Part shown: piece after piece, positions 24,334-36,242 of the stretch
How positions within the stretch are numbered: position 1 is the first letter of the stretch
Layout of the letters: the number at the start of each line of letters is the position of its first letter
Assembly: GCF_002878395.1 (NCBI RefSeq)
Contig: NC_061121.1
Span: forward strand, 18,595,993-18,659,992
Direction of reading: 5' to 3'
Source of the DNA: Capsicum annuum
Lineage: Eukaryota; Streptophyta; Magnoliopsida; Solanales; Solanaceae
DNA: 64,000 nucleotides
Notes under the pieces: generated by a model
Database searches by the model: none
Told to the model about the DNA's origin: nothing
What the model saw: the letters and a program-made list of their open reading frames with translations, nothing else
Program-made: the position numbers and the translations under genes

Positions 24334-26727
24334 TGTAACGGCCCGAAAACGGGTCCCGGAGCGTCACATGGTGCTTGAGGCTACGAGTATCCCCAAGCTA
24401 ACCCTTTGAGCCATTTTCATTCAGTTCAACACAAATCAACGGGGTTTCCATAAATAACCCTCAAATATCAACAGTGTAATCATCATCCACGAATTAAAGA
24501 ATTTTAGAAAGATAACAAAATACAACTTGTTAGTCAACTCCCAACATCTATACTAGTTGACAAGCCTCTGAGAAAATCAATAAAACCAGCGAGCCATTGA
24601 GACATGCCCCAACTGACTCATACTCAGTTATCAAATGTAAACAATTTCGTGAAACCAACATCAGACATCACGTCCTCAGAATATGAGGACTCACCATAAC
24701 AGAGGATGTAGAATAGCGTGCCCAAAAAATCACTGTCGAACCTAAAACTAACCACTTGAACCTACATTCTGAGAAAATGCAGCCCATATCCGAAGATGTG
24801 GGTCAGTACCATGGAAAGGAACCGAGTATATGGGGGTGTATACAGTTGTATAAACATCATCATCATAAATATTTATAAGAAATATGCAGGATGTATGAAA
24901 GACTCACATAGCCCGAAGAAAATCATCATAATCATGAGAGGATGAAATAAGTATAATAACACATGTGAGTCATCATATAATTTGTCAATCACTTTCAGTT
25001 CATCAAGAATATCAATTCTCATAATGTAAATATCATTTAAATCTTTCGAAAGAATAACTTTCACAATTCCACTTTCAAATCACTTCACCATTCACCATAG
25101 ACACAATGAAACACATACACACTGGGAGATCCTATAACCGACATAAACCATGTGAGCTACATGGAGTCCAATGTACAACCCATGTTGGGGAGAGCCGTCC
25201 TATCCTGGCCATCGGAGTAGGACTATCGATATCAAATCCATACAAACTAGTGATGACTATATAAATCAGCCTCAGGCTCACTCCTACGGGGGCACGTAGT
25301 TCTAGGGAAGTGAGGTCGCTTTATACCTCCCACTCGGTGCTAAGGATTTCTCCCGGACTTATCTCAGATCATTTTAAAGACAATCCACAACAAAATAGTT
25401 TCAGTAATATATAAATATACATCGGGAACCATCATGCTTCCCATCTATCAAAATCAACCACATTGTGGATTTCTTTCACACTCTAGTTCAAAACAACTCC
25501 ATTAAGACCCAAAGGTCAAATCATTCAAAATATCTCAAATAATCAACATCAACGTGCTTATAACATACACTTTCTAAAAAAAACACAATTTCTAATGGGG
25601 ATTCACGACCCAAATGTCAAAATCATGATAAATATCGTTCAAGATTCGTGCTTTATATCACCACACATGTAAATTCATCTTTCAAAATCTTAAACATTAA
25701 GATTTCATAATAATCATCATAAGATATGGGTTCATGCTTCAAATTCATAAAAAAAAATCAAATAAAAATCATGCCTTTGTAAAGAAAATTACTTTTGGGC
25801 ACAAAAACGAAAGAGAGTTCTTGTTGAAAAACCCCACATACCTTGAATGATGAACTTTAGATCGAGACTCATTTTTGAGATGTTAATCGTGTCTTTGAAT
25901 GATGGTTCTTGGAGTTCTTGAACTAAGAACTTGGAATCTTGAATAAATTTGCAGAATCAATGATGAACTTTGGAGGTTCTTGAAGTTCTTGAACTAGGAA
26001 CTTGGAATCTTGAATAAATTTGCAGAATTAATGGTGACCTTTGGAGGTTCTTAAAGTTCTTGAACTAGGAACTTGGAATCCTGAATAAATTTGCAGAATT
26101 AATGGTGAACTTTGGAGGTTCTTGAAGTTGGATGTAGGAGCTTAGGGTTTTCTTTCTGACGAAATTTGATGAAATATAACATATAATGCTTCTAATAGAT
26201 TTTAATATAGGGTTTGGATGGATTTTGGGTGAGGGGGATTGACCAAAATGCCCCTAAAAATCAAATAATTCTCGAATCTGTCCTTTGGTGGACTATTTTG
26301 ATAGTCTGAAGTAGATCAACCATAACGTTTTACTCCGATATCCAAATCGGATGAAACCAATTTCATTAGAAAGAGGACTCGCAGAGATTTCCGTTGATAT
26401 ATAGTACATCATCCAGATCATTATGTACAAGAATTTATGATCATTTAAAGTTGGAGAAAAAATACGCCAGGCCTCAGTACTTTTTTCCTGCACGTTTTAC
26501 TGTTCACTACTATTCATGGTTCGATCGGAATGTTCATAACTCGTCGCTCGGGTGTCCGTTTTGGATGATCCACATATCGTTGGAAAGCTTATTCAATACT
26601 CTATGCAATGCTGGGTTATAATCTAAGACATTTTGGACGGAAAATTTATAATTCATTCTAGAAGATAGAACCCAGCTCGTTTACCCACAAAATTTCAACA
26701 AAAAATTTTCTGGGGTATTACACTTAC
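24329..26727 (-). repeat. Y: solo LTR inside the X 3' LTR
   Basis: LTR 24334-26722 with plus-sense ends TGTAACGGCCC and GGGGTATTACA, flanked by CTTAC at 24329-24333 and 26723-26727. The duplication contains the penultimate bases of the X LTR, so after Y the X LTR finishes with A and the X polypurine tract follows. Related to X and SL at its ends but clearly a different subfamily in its body. A CTATATTAAAA box (minus) lies at about 26200. Confidence 0.9.
25905..26135. repeat. 71-bp tandem repeat in Y
   Basis: Three copies of a unit starting TTGGAATC at 25931, 26002 and 26073, an exact 71-base spacing. Copies differ at a few positions. The unit contains internal GTTCTTGAACTAGGAAC inverted text. 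Confidence 0.9.
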
Positions 26728-26960
26728 ATTATCTCCCCCTTGGGAACATTCGTCCCTGAATAATGCTTGGTATGCCAAGAATACAAGGTAAATGAAGGGT
26801 ATACAGCTGAGGTAACTTATTAAGCTCATTTTCACTTCATTCTAAACTCCGGATACAACATAAAATGCCTTAACTCACCATATAACAGCTGAACAATAAG
26901 AAATAACAGCTGAACTGTTGCAACTTTGAATATAAAAGGGATGGTTTAGAGAAGAACGGT
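26728..26960 (-). other. X 3' untranslated region and polypurine tract
   Basis: Plus-strand TTATCTCCCCCTTGG at 26729-26743 is the inverted polypurine tract next to the last base of the 3' LTR. The remainder up to the chromodomain is non-coding. Confidence 0.8.
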
Positions 26961-29900
26961 ACCTTCCGCTTGATCGGAGCTTGCAGAAAATAGGTGCAGG
27001 TACTTGGATAGGATATCCGCCTCGGCTTCCCAAGTTACACCCTTAATGGATTGGTTTTGCCACAAAACTTTGACCAAGGGAACTTCTTTGTTCTTAAGTC
27101 TTCAGACTTGGAAGTCAAGAATCTCAACGGGGGTCTCATCAAAGGAAAGACTATTCTAAACTTCGGTACTCATAGAAGGATCTACTACTACGGAATCGCC
27201 AATGTTCTTTCTAAGAATGGAAACATGGAACACCAGCTGGACACCTGACAATTCTGCAGGCAACTCCACCTCATAAGCCACTTTATCCACATAGCTAAGA
27301 ACTCTTTAAGGGCCAACACAACGGGGACTAAGCTTCCCCTTCTTCCCAAATCTCTTCACCCTTTTCATGGGCGAAATCTTCAAATACACCAAGTCATCAA
27401 CTTTGAACTCAAGGTCTCTTCTCCTTTCATCCGTGTACAACTTCTGATGACTCTGAGCTATTTTCAACCTTTCTCCAATCAACTTGACTTTTTCCATAGC
27501 CTCAAATACCGAATCAGGACACTCACAGTAGGCTCACCCACCTCAAACCAACCTATGGTGATTTATATTTGCTCCCATACAAAGCCTCAAATGGGGTCAT
27601 GCCAATGCTAGAGTGATAATTGTTGTTGTAAGCAAACTCTATCAGTGGTAAATGTTCATCCCAACTCCCCTTGAAATCAAGAGCACACGCTCTCAACATA
27701 TCCTTAAAAGTTTGGATAGTCCTCTTAGCCTGACTATCTGTCTGTGGATGAAAAACAGAACTCAAAAGCACTTGGGTACCAAGACCCTTCTGAAATGCTC
27801 TCCAGAACTACAAAGTAAATTGAGTACCCGTATCTAAAATTATAGATAAGGGAACTCCATGCAATCTTACTAACTCCCGGATGTTTAATCTAGCATAATC
27901 CTCAGCGGTATAAGAAGTATGCATAAGCAAGAAGTGCACAGACTTAGTCAACCTATCAACAACAACCCAAATGGAATCATGATGGCATTGGAAAAGAGGT
28001 AAACCAGTCACAAAATCCATGTTTATCTTTTCCCACTTTCAAGTGGGAATACCAAACTCCTGCATCTTACCACCAGGTCTTTGGTGCTCTACCTTAGCCT
28101 GTTGGCACATTGCACACTTAATCTACCCTGCAATCTCAGCACACCATCTCCTCTTTGGAAGAAAACCTCCACCTTTTGGTCATTGACTAACTCCTTCAGT
28201 CTGACCAAACTAGCATCTAAGTCTTGCTTCTCCTTTACTTCTGAAACCAAAGAGGATTCAGAACTACTAGAAACCCTATATTACCTTCAGCAGAGTCAAA
28301 CAACCTAAACCCCAACCTACCCAGACGATGCACATCATGAGCTAACTCCTTCTTACCCTCTTCAACTTGCAAAACACTACCCAAAGACACCCTACTAAGG
28401 GCATCCGCCACTACATAGGCCTTGCTTAGATGGTACAACACACTCATATCGTAGTCTTTTAAAAGGTCTAACCTCCTTCTCTATCTAAGGTTCAACTCCC
28501 TTTAGGTAAATACGTACTGCAGACTCTTATGATCAGTGAAAATGTCAACATGAACACCATACAAGTAGTGCCTCCAGATCTTAAGAGCAAATACAATAGC
28601 AGCTAACTCTAAGTAATGGGTTGGGAAATTCTTCTCATGGGATTTTAACTGTCTAGAAGCATAAGCTATGACTTTACTCCTCTGCATTAGTACACAACCC
28701 AAACCAACACTAAAAGAATCTCAATATACCACAAAACCATCAACACCATTAGGTAGAGTCAAAACAGGGGCCGAAGTGAGTCGACCCTTCAACTCTTGAA
28801 AACTCTTCTCACAAGAATCGAACCATAAGAACTTCACTTTTTTTTTGGTTAACCAGGTTATAGGAAACGCTATCGAGAAGAAACCTTCAATGAAATAGTG
28901 GTAATAGCTAGCTAGACCCAAGAAACTTCAGATATCAGATGGAAAGATAGGTCTAGGCCAGTTTCTTACAGCTTTTATCTTTTGGGGATCAACTCTAATA
29001 CCTTCGGAAGAAATAATATGACCCAGAAAAGTAACTGAATTTAACCAAAATTCAAACTTGCTGAATTTGGCGAATAATTTATGATCTTTAAGGGTTTGCA
29101 AGACAATTTGGAGATGATTTTCATGCTCAATATCACCACGGGGAGTATACTAGGATATCGTCTATGAATACTATGACAAATATATCAAGACATGGTCTGA
29201 ACACTCAATTCATGAGGTTCATAAAAGCTGCTGGGGCATTAGTTAACCCGAAGGACATAACAAGAAACTGAAAATGACCATAGCGAGTGCGGAAGTCTAT
29301 TTTCAGGATATCACACTCCCTAACCTAAGCTAATGATAGCCGGAGCGAAGTTCTATCTTTGAGAAGTAACTTGTACCTTGCAATTGATCAAACAAATCAT
29401 CTATTCTAAGGAGGGGATACTTGTTTTTGACAGTGACTTTATTAAGTTAACGATAGTCAATGCACATATGCAAAGAACCATCTTTCTTTCTCACAAATAA
29501 AATAGGAGCACCCCAAGGAGAAACACTAGGCCTTATGAAACCCTTATCTAATAGGTCCTTGAGTTGCTCTTTCAACTCATTAAGTTCTACAGGTGCCATA
29601 CGGTAAGGAGGAATGGAAATGGGATGAGTATCGGGAAGAAGATCAATCCTGAATGGTATCTCTCTATTGGGAGGTACCCTTGGAAGATTTCCAAAAAGAT
29701 ATCAGGAAATTCATTAACAATGCTAACTAACTGGAGAGTTTGAGTTTCAGACTTAGTGTCCTTGACTCTAACCAGATGATAAATATACCCCTTGAAAATA
29801 AGCTTTCTAGCTTTAAGATATGAGATAAAATAACTCTTGGGAGATACAAAACTCCCAGACCACTCAAACACCGATTCATCAGGAAACTGAAACTTGACTA

Positions 29901-30225
29901 CTCGGGTATGACAATCTAAAGAGGCATAACAAGAATGAAGCCAGTGCATACCCAGAATAAAATTAAAGTCCACCATGTCCAACTCAATCAGATTAGCAAA
30001 CATGACTCTATGAAGGACTATAACAGGATACTTTCTATACACTTTCTGGGAAACACTTGACTCACCTACTGGGGTAGAAACTAAGATAGGCTCAGGAATA
30101 TTTTTGGGATTCATTTTAAAATTCATAGCAACTAAAGGTGTAACATATGAAAAACTTGACTCAGGGTCCAACAATGTATAAACATCAAACTGAAATATAC
30201 GTAGCATACCAGTGACCACATCGGG
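26961..30225 (-). pseudogene. X pol: PR-RT-RNase H-integrase-chromodomain
   Basis: Reading on the minus strand: aspartic protease in a 210-codon open stretch (29587-30219) with LLDPESSFSYVTP, where the active-site Gly is Glu; RT with VIVFIDDILVY near 29145-29190, catalytic aspartates kept; late RT at 28721-28921; RNase H at 28502-28702 with [20 protein letters not shown] and [11 protein letters not shown]; integrase core at 27808-28020 with MDFVTGLP and ILDTGTQF; 27553-27771 with [15 protein letters not shown], in which the catalytic Glu is Lys (27724-27726); late integrase at 27306-27497; chromodomain near 26963-27150 with LKNKEVPLVKVLW and GVTWEAEADI. Frameshifts and stops separate these stretches. 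It is better preserved than T2 and serves as an in-window reference for the ancestral codons there. Confidence 0.9.
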
Positions 30226-31443
30226 AGAGTCCTCCTGCTCCTAGCGAGATGGTAAAGCATAAAATCGGTTTTGGTACTGACCACCAGTGGTGCTAGAAGA
30301 GGCGCCCTGAGCTGGGGCTGGGCGAGTTATCTAAAATGGAGCACTAGTAGTCTGAGTCTAAGTCTGAGAGCAATTATCACGTCGCCCTTGCCTGGCATGT
30401 GGATACTCCCTAAACTTGTGGCCCATGTCATCACACCCAAAACAACCTCTCTTCTAACCCCAACACTCACCTGGATGGATCCTACCACACTTAGGACACG
30501 GGAGATAATTAGGCTTGCTGCCAACACTATACTAGGACCTGGAAACATATGACCTATTACAACTTTTCTCCTGCCTACCCCTAGGCGCGGGAGCTCTAGC
30601 TAACGATGGTGCTGGTGTTGATGAGCGGTTCTGAAACTAAGAATGATCCCCTCCTTGTGATCTAGCCTGGCCATGTTAGTGTTGCTTGGACCTAGCTCTT
30701 TTATTTCCTCTCATTATTTCCCTCTCCTTGATCTTATCTGCTTCAATCTATTGGGCATGAGTCATCCGCCTGGAAATATTCATCTCACTATTTAGCATGG
30801 CAGATCTGCACTCCTTAACCGTGTAGCTCAACACCCCTATCACAAATTTACTCATACTAGCTCGGTTATCAACTACTAAGTAAGGAGCATGCTTGGCCAA
30901 CTGATTGAACTTCAAGCAGTACTCCTTAATAGTCATAGAGCCCTACCGTAAGTTCATGAACTCCTACACCTTTGCCTCCTTTATCTCCAAAGGGAAAAAC
31001 TTATCCAAGAATGCATTCTGGAACTCCTGCCAAGTTGTAGGGGCGACACCTTCACCTCTACCCTTCCTCCAAGAAACTACCCAATCATAAGTAAGGTCCT
31101 TTAACAGATATAATTCCAACTCCACACTATACTCCTCAGAGACATGCATCACCTGTGTGATCTCTCTCACCTCTTCCAAATACAACTGTAGATCCTCGCC
31201 TACTTTGGACCCATAAAACTCTAGCAGATTCATCTGCATAAAGTCACGAATCCTTACAGAAGCTGAATCACCTCCCTGCTACTATAAAGCCTGGGCTGGA
31301 TTGGCCTGGATATTTGTAGTAACATCTTGAGCCAACACCTAAAAGGCTACCCAAAACTCGACGTGGGAAAAATTATCATTCAGTGGGTCAGCAGGCTAGG
31401 GTTGTTGACCGGCGTTATTTATCCTAGCTCGGCGAGGAGGCAT
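30226..31443 (-). pseudogene. X gag
   Basis: Starts at the ATG on minus 31443 (MPPRRARINNAGQQP) and is soon stopped by a TAG. The capsid part is open at 30964-31239 (LEFYGSKVGEDLQLYLEEV, WQEFQNAFLDKFFPLE) and 30748-30936 (TIKEYCLKFNQLAKHAPYLV). A knuckle CFGCDDMGHKFREYP near 30405-30450, preceded by CPKCGRIHPGECW, has its last Cys changed to Tyr. These are the capsid and nucleocapsid parts of a chromovirus gag. Several stops make it non-functional. Confidence 0.85.
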
Positions 31444-31656
31444 ATTCTTAAAAAGGAAGAGCATGAATTAATAGCTAAGAAAGACACTGTAAGCATGATG
31501 AACTTATGAAAGAAAGAAATGACTCATTTTCCTAAAACATCTCATAGCCTCTTGCTCATAGAAGTGGCACGCTACACACCGATGATCAAGACTCTACTTA
31601 ACGAGGCTTTTCAGACAACCTAGGACTCCTTAAACCTTAGGCTTTGATACCAAGTT
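31444..31656 (-). other. X leader with primer-binding site
   Basis: The PBS is minus-strand TGGTATCAAAGCC at 31640-31652, matching initiator tRNA-Met with one mismatch (A for G). The rest is the untranslated leader. Confidence 0.85.
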
Positions 31657-33895
31657 TGTAACGCCCCAAAAATGGGTCCCAAAGTGTCACACAGTTCTTA
31701 ACGCTACAAGTAGCCCCAAGATAACCCTTTGAGCCATTTTCTACCATTCAACACTTATATCAAGGTCATTATGAAAATATAATGCATAATATCAACCAAG
31801 TCTCATAATAATATGAATAAATGCAAAAATAACAAAATATGAAAAGAAAAGTCTACCAACTCTAATTCATTAGTCTAATAAATTCGGCCTGACAATCCTC
31901 ACTAATCAATAACCAGAGAACCATTGGGACAAGCCCCAACTGACTCAAACTCAAAAGGTAAAATATCAAATCAAACTAAACCGAATGTCTGAAATAACAC
32001 GTCCTCAAAACATGAGGACTCACCATAGTAAAAGATGTAGATCAACGTGCTCAGGAATCATCGTCAAGTCTGGAACTGAGCACCTGAACCTACATTATAG
32101 GAAAAATATAGCCCATGTACAAATACATGGGTCAGTACCGTGGAATATGGATCGAGTATATTGGGGTGCATGCAAGCTTTAAGAAATCAAATATCATAAG
32201 TATTCATAAAAAACATGCATGCAATAATAAGTGACTCACATAGCTCGAACAAAATCATTATAATCATAAAATAGTAAGATATATCTGGTAAAACATGTGA
32301 GTTATCATAATAAGTTCTCAACTTACTTTCATCTCGATTTCAAACCATCAAAACCACCAAATCCCATAACAATGCTCTTTAGAATATATCCTTTCAATCT
32401 TCCAAAATTAGCAACTTTCTCAAAATCAGTCTTTCAAGTGAATACATTTTCATCTTAGATAGAAGAGTGCACACACACACATTGGGAGTCTCTCATAACC
32501 GATATAAACCATATGAGCTACATGGAGTCCAACGTCCAACCCACGTTAGGGAGAGCTAGTCTATCCTTGCCATCGGAGTAGGACCTTAATCTTTCTTTCA
32601 CTAGTGATCACTATAACAGCCTCAGAATCACATCTTATGGGGACATATAGTGCTAGGGAAGTACCAAACCGCTATACCTCCCGCTCGGTGCTAAAGACTA
32701 CTCCCGGACTTATCTTAAAAATTTAAATCAGCCTCAGTCTCACATTAAAGAAAATCCACAATAAACAATTCAAAAATTTTCATCGGGAGTCAACATGTTA
32801 CCCCTATTATCATACATCAATCAAACGTGTGAATTTCTTTTCTCATTAGGTTTCAAGATTAATTCTTTCATGACCGAAAATGTTAAATCTTCTTCATCAT
32901 TTTAAATCATTCAAATCTCAAGGTGTTTATAACACATACTTTTCAAAAATATAGTCTCAAATAGAGTTCCAAAAACCTATATGTCAATATCACCATATAA
33001 CCTTTCAAAGTTTCATACTTTATGTCATAAGTACAAAATAATGACTTAAAATATGAAAATTCAGCTTTATATGTAACAATATCTACATTCTCATGAAAAC
33101 ATCAAAAGTCATAAATTCATATATTCAAATTCGTAGTAAAACATATCAAATCATATATCTTTGTAAAGAAAATTTACTTTGGGCAGAAGAACGAAAGGGT
33201 GTTCTTGTTTAAAAACCCCACATACCTCAAACTTGAAGCTTTAGATGACTTTTTCAATGACATAATGCTATTCATGAACTTTTGGGTGTCCCTCGTAGCC
33301 TTCGTAATGGGGATTCCAAATATATAAAAATTATAGAATTCCTACGGTTGAATCTTTAGCTATTGGGGTTTTTATGTTGAAACCCTAAAGGTTATTCTTG
33401 GTGAATATGGGTGAAAATGGTGTTATTTTGGGTTTGGAGGGATTTAATCCCATGTTAGAGAAGGTGTGGGAATGGAAAAATACCATTTTGCTGTTAATGA
33501 GATGGAAAAAGGCTGAAAATTTCCAAGGCGTGCGATGGACCATGCGGTGCATGCTCCATCCCACCGCAGAGAAGCATGCATCGCATGCTTCATAGCGCCT
33601 CAGAGAAGCATGCATCGCATATATATCACATGAGGGTACTGGTTTGAAAACCAAACATGCCCTAAACAATGTTCAAAAATTCCGAAACTCACCAGGAACA
33701 TACTACGACCTTGCCCCATCGCAATGCAATAAAAATTTTATGAAACGAAGGTCGGAAAGGTCACAAAATTATTTAGCAAAGATTCAAGGAAAGAAAAATG
33801 ACTAAGTGTTGGAACACTTAATAAAATTTCTAAGTGTTAAGCTCAACTTGACTTGCTTCGAAGTCTTTAAGACTCAGAAATTTTGGGGTCTTACA
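31657..33895 (-). repeat. X 5' LTR
   Basis: Plus-sense ends TGTAACGCCCC and GGGGTCTTACA. Partner of 22117-24333. The CATGCG-containing block lies at 33530-33620. Confidence 0.9.
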
Positions 33896-34344
33896 GGTGC
33901 TTTCTTTTATGTTACACCATAGGTTCATAGCCATAAGTTCCAGATCAGCAGTAGCATTCTAGTCACAGATTTGCAGTGAGTCCTTATCCATTTGAGGACG
34001 ATATTATTTTATTTCATTCATTATTTCAGTTCAATTTTTCTAGACGGAGTTAGTTGGAGACATATTCCTTCAACTACTTATTCAGATGGTATTTAGAGGC
34101 TTTCAGATTTAGTTTAGATTTGATTCAATTTTCAGTTGTTTTGGGTATTTACCACCCACATAGATGTTATGTTTTGAAAGATTCTTTATTCAGTTGAACC
34201 TTACGGCCTATTGTTCATGATTTCTGTATATTTCATGTATATTATGTAGTATATAGGTATAGATATCAGTCATGGGTTAGCTTGTGGTCCTTTGGGGTCA
34301 TGAGCATCGTGTAGCATTCCGGTTTAGAAAATCAGGGCGTTACA
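33896..34344 (+). repeat. T2 3' LTR, second part
   Basis: Resumes with the duplicated GGTGC and then TTTCTTTTATGTTACACC, as in the 5' LTR at 14215, and ends AGGGCGTTACA at 34344, followed by the second CATGG. Confidence 0.9.
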
Positions 34345-34349
34345 CATGG

Positions 34350-36242
34350 TCTATGTGGACCACTACCTTAGTCCCCAATAGATATTCCCAGAACTTCTCA
34401 ATAGCATAAATAATAGTTAGAAGTTCTTGCTCGATCACTATGTAGATTTTTTGTACTCCATTCAACACTTTGCCAGCGTAATTGATGGGGTGGGTCAAGA
34501 ACTTCCCTAAGTGCTACCCTACTTGCATCACACATTATTTCAAATGGCTTAGACCAATCCGAAGCAACAATAACAGGGGAAACAACCAAATTATCCTTAA
34601 GTCATTTGAATTCCTTCATGCAATCATCAGCAAATAAGAACTTGGTCTACTTCTCCAATAAATTGAAAAATGGATTTGTAATCTTAAATAAGTCCTTTAT
34701 GAACCTTTGGTAGAATCCTGCATGACCTAGAAATCTACAAACTCCTTTCATTTGTATAGGGAAGGTAGTTTTCAATAACTTCTACCTTTGATCGATCAAA
34801 TTTTATCTCCTTTGCTAAAATTCTATGCCCCAGCACTATGCCTTTCTTCACCATAAAGTGGCATTTCTCCCAATTCAGCAGAAGATTGAATTCTTCACAC
34901 CTCTTCAGTGCCTTTCTTAAATTCACCAAGCACAGTTCAAATGTGTTTCCTACTATACAGAAGTCATCCATGAACACTTTCGAAGTGTCCTCTAATATAT
35001 CCATGAAAATTGACATCATGTATTTTTAGAACGTGGCCGATGCATTGCATAATCTAAACCATATTCGCTTGACTACAAAAGTTCCATATGTTCATGTCAA
35101 GATCATTTTATCTTGATCCTTCAGGGCAATAGAGATTTTATTGTATCCCAAATACCCATCTAGGAAGCAGTACCAACCCCTTCCATCTAGTCGATCAAGC
35201 ATTTGATCTGTAAGAGGCATTGGGAAGTTGCCTTTCAGCGTCAATGAGTTTAGATTCTGATAGTCCATTCAAACTTACCACCCATCATTGGTCTAATAGG
35301 AAACTCATTCTTCTCGTTTGGAACAATGGTTATATCTCATTTTATAGGAATACACAGAACTGGACTTACCCACCTACTATTAAAGATTGGGTACACTAAC
35401 CCAGTGTTAACCTAATTTATGATCATCGTTTTCACTATTTCTTATATTTGTAGGTTCAGGATATGCTCATGCTCAATCGTAGGAGTACATTTATCCGTTA
35501 GCTTAATATTTTGTGTGCAAATACCCGGTGGAATACCTATAATGTTAGTAATAGTCCACTCTATAGCCCTATTTTATTAGCTCACACGAAAATAAGAGCC
35601 TCATCTTGCTGCTGTGCCAAATCGGCTACAATAATAGCCGATAAGGTATTTTTATTCCTAGAAACATATTCCACAAATGCCTAGGCAGCTCCTTCATTTC
35701 CAAATCTGGTGGTTCTTTGATAGAATGTTTGGCCGGTGGTTTTGGATAATTCTTTAGATCCAACTCCATCTTCTTGGGGGCATAAGAATACTACTCCATC
35801 CTAGTCAATACATACAAAGTCACGTCATACTCTTTGATTCACTTACTATCAAAGTTCATCAATACTATAACTTATGTCTCCATAGAAAATCATTGCTCAA
35901 TCGATACTTTATGCAGATCTTTATAGAACAAAACAACGATCAATAAAATGCTCATCTCTCTTTGTTGCTTTATTGATTCACAAATATCAAAACCGACCTC
36001 TTCATCACTGAGACTAAATTTAAGATAATTTGTCTGGAAGTTGATTAATACACTCTCGATTTATAAGAATAGTCTACCCAAGATTATGGGTACATCTAAA
36101 TCCACCTCTAAATCCAGGATTACAAAGACTGCTGGGAAAATAAAACTGGCCACTTTAACAAGAATATCATAGAGAATACCCACTGGCCTTTTCACCAATC
36201 TATCCACCATTAGAAGTTATATATTGGGTGGTGTAGGTTCTC
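34350..36242 (-). pseudogene. A2 RNase H, RT and start of protease region
   Basis: Minus-strand reading from the right: protease end near 36060-36130 with [12 protein letters not shown]; linker; RT with VFMDDFCIVGN at about 34950-34975, the catalytic FMDD box intact, and LLNWEKCHFMVKKGIVLGHR, a signature of Athila-type RT; then VASDWSKPFEIMCDAS, the start of RNase H, at 34500-34580. Stops and frameshifts are spread through it. The RNase H frame is cut by T2 at 34349 and its continuation is at 11994 leftwards. Right, the protease is cut by S2. Confidence 0.85.

Larger units (their letters stand above)
22112..33900 (-). mobile_element. X: chromovirus with both LTRs, interrupted by solo LTR Y
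   Basis: Minus-strand element of 22117-33895, flanked by GGTGC on both sides (22112-22116, 33896-33900). Reading on the minus strand: LTR 31657-33895, PBS, gag, PR, RT, RNH, IN, chromodomain, PPT, LTR 22117-24333 plus base 26728. Y interrupts the 3' LTR one base before its end. Without Y, X is about 9.4 kb. Confidence 0.9.
11990..34349 (+). mobile_element. T2: chromovirus with both LTRs, interrupted by X
   Basis: LTR-PBS(iMet)-gag-PR-RT-RNH-IN-chromodomain-PPT-LTR in plus orientation. The flanks CATGG at 11990-11994 and 34345-34349 are a perfect target duplication, and the A2 reading frame continues across it. X (22117-33895) interrupts the 3' LTR. Without X, T2 is about 10.6 kb. Domain order and the C-terminal chromodomain place it in the Tekay/Del-type chromoviruses. 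Confidence 0.9.

Noticed and set aside
22117..33895. A chimeric element with two different LTR families
   Set aside because: The CTTAC duplication around 24334-26722 shows a later solo-LTR insertion instead of a recombinant element.
34735..35019. A diversity-generating or defence-type reverse transcriptase
   Set aside because: The RT motifs are continuous with Athila gag, protease and RNase H across the insertions, so this is retrotransposon pol.
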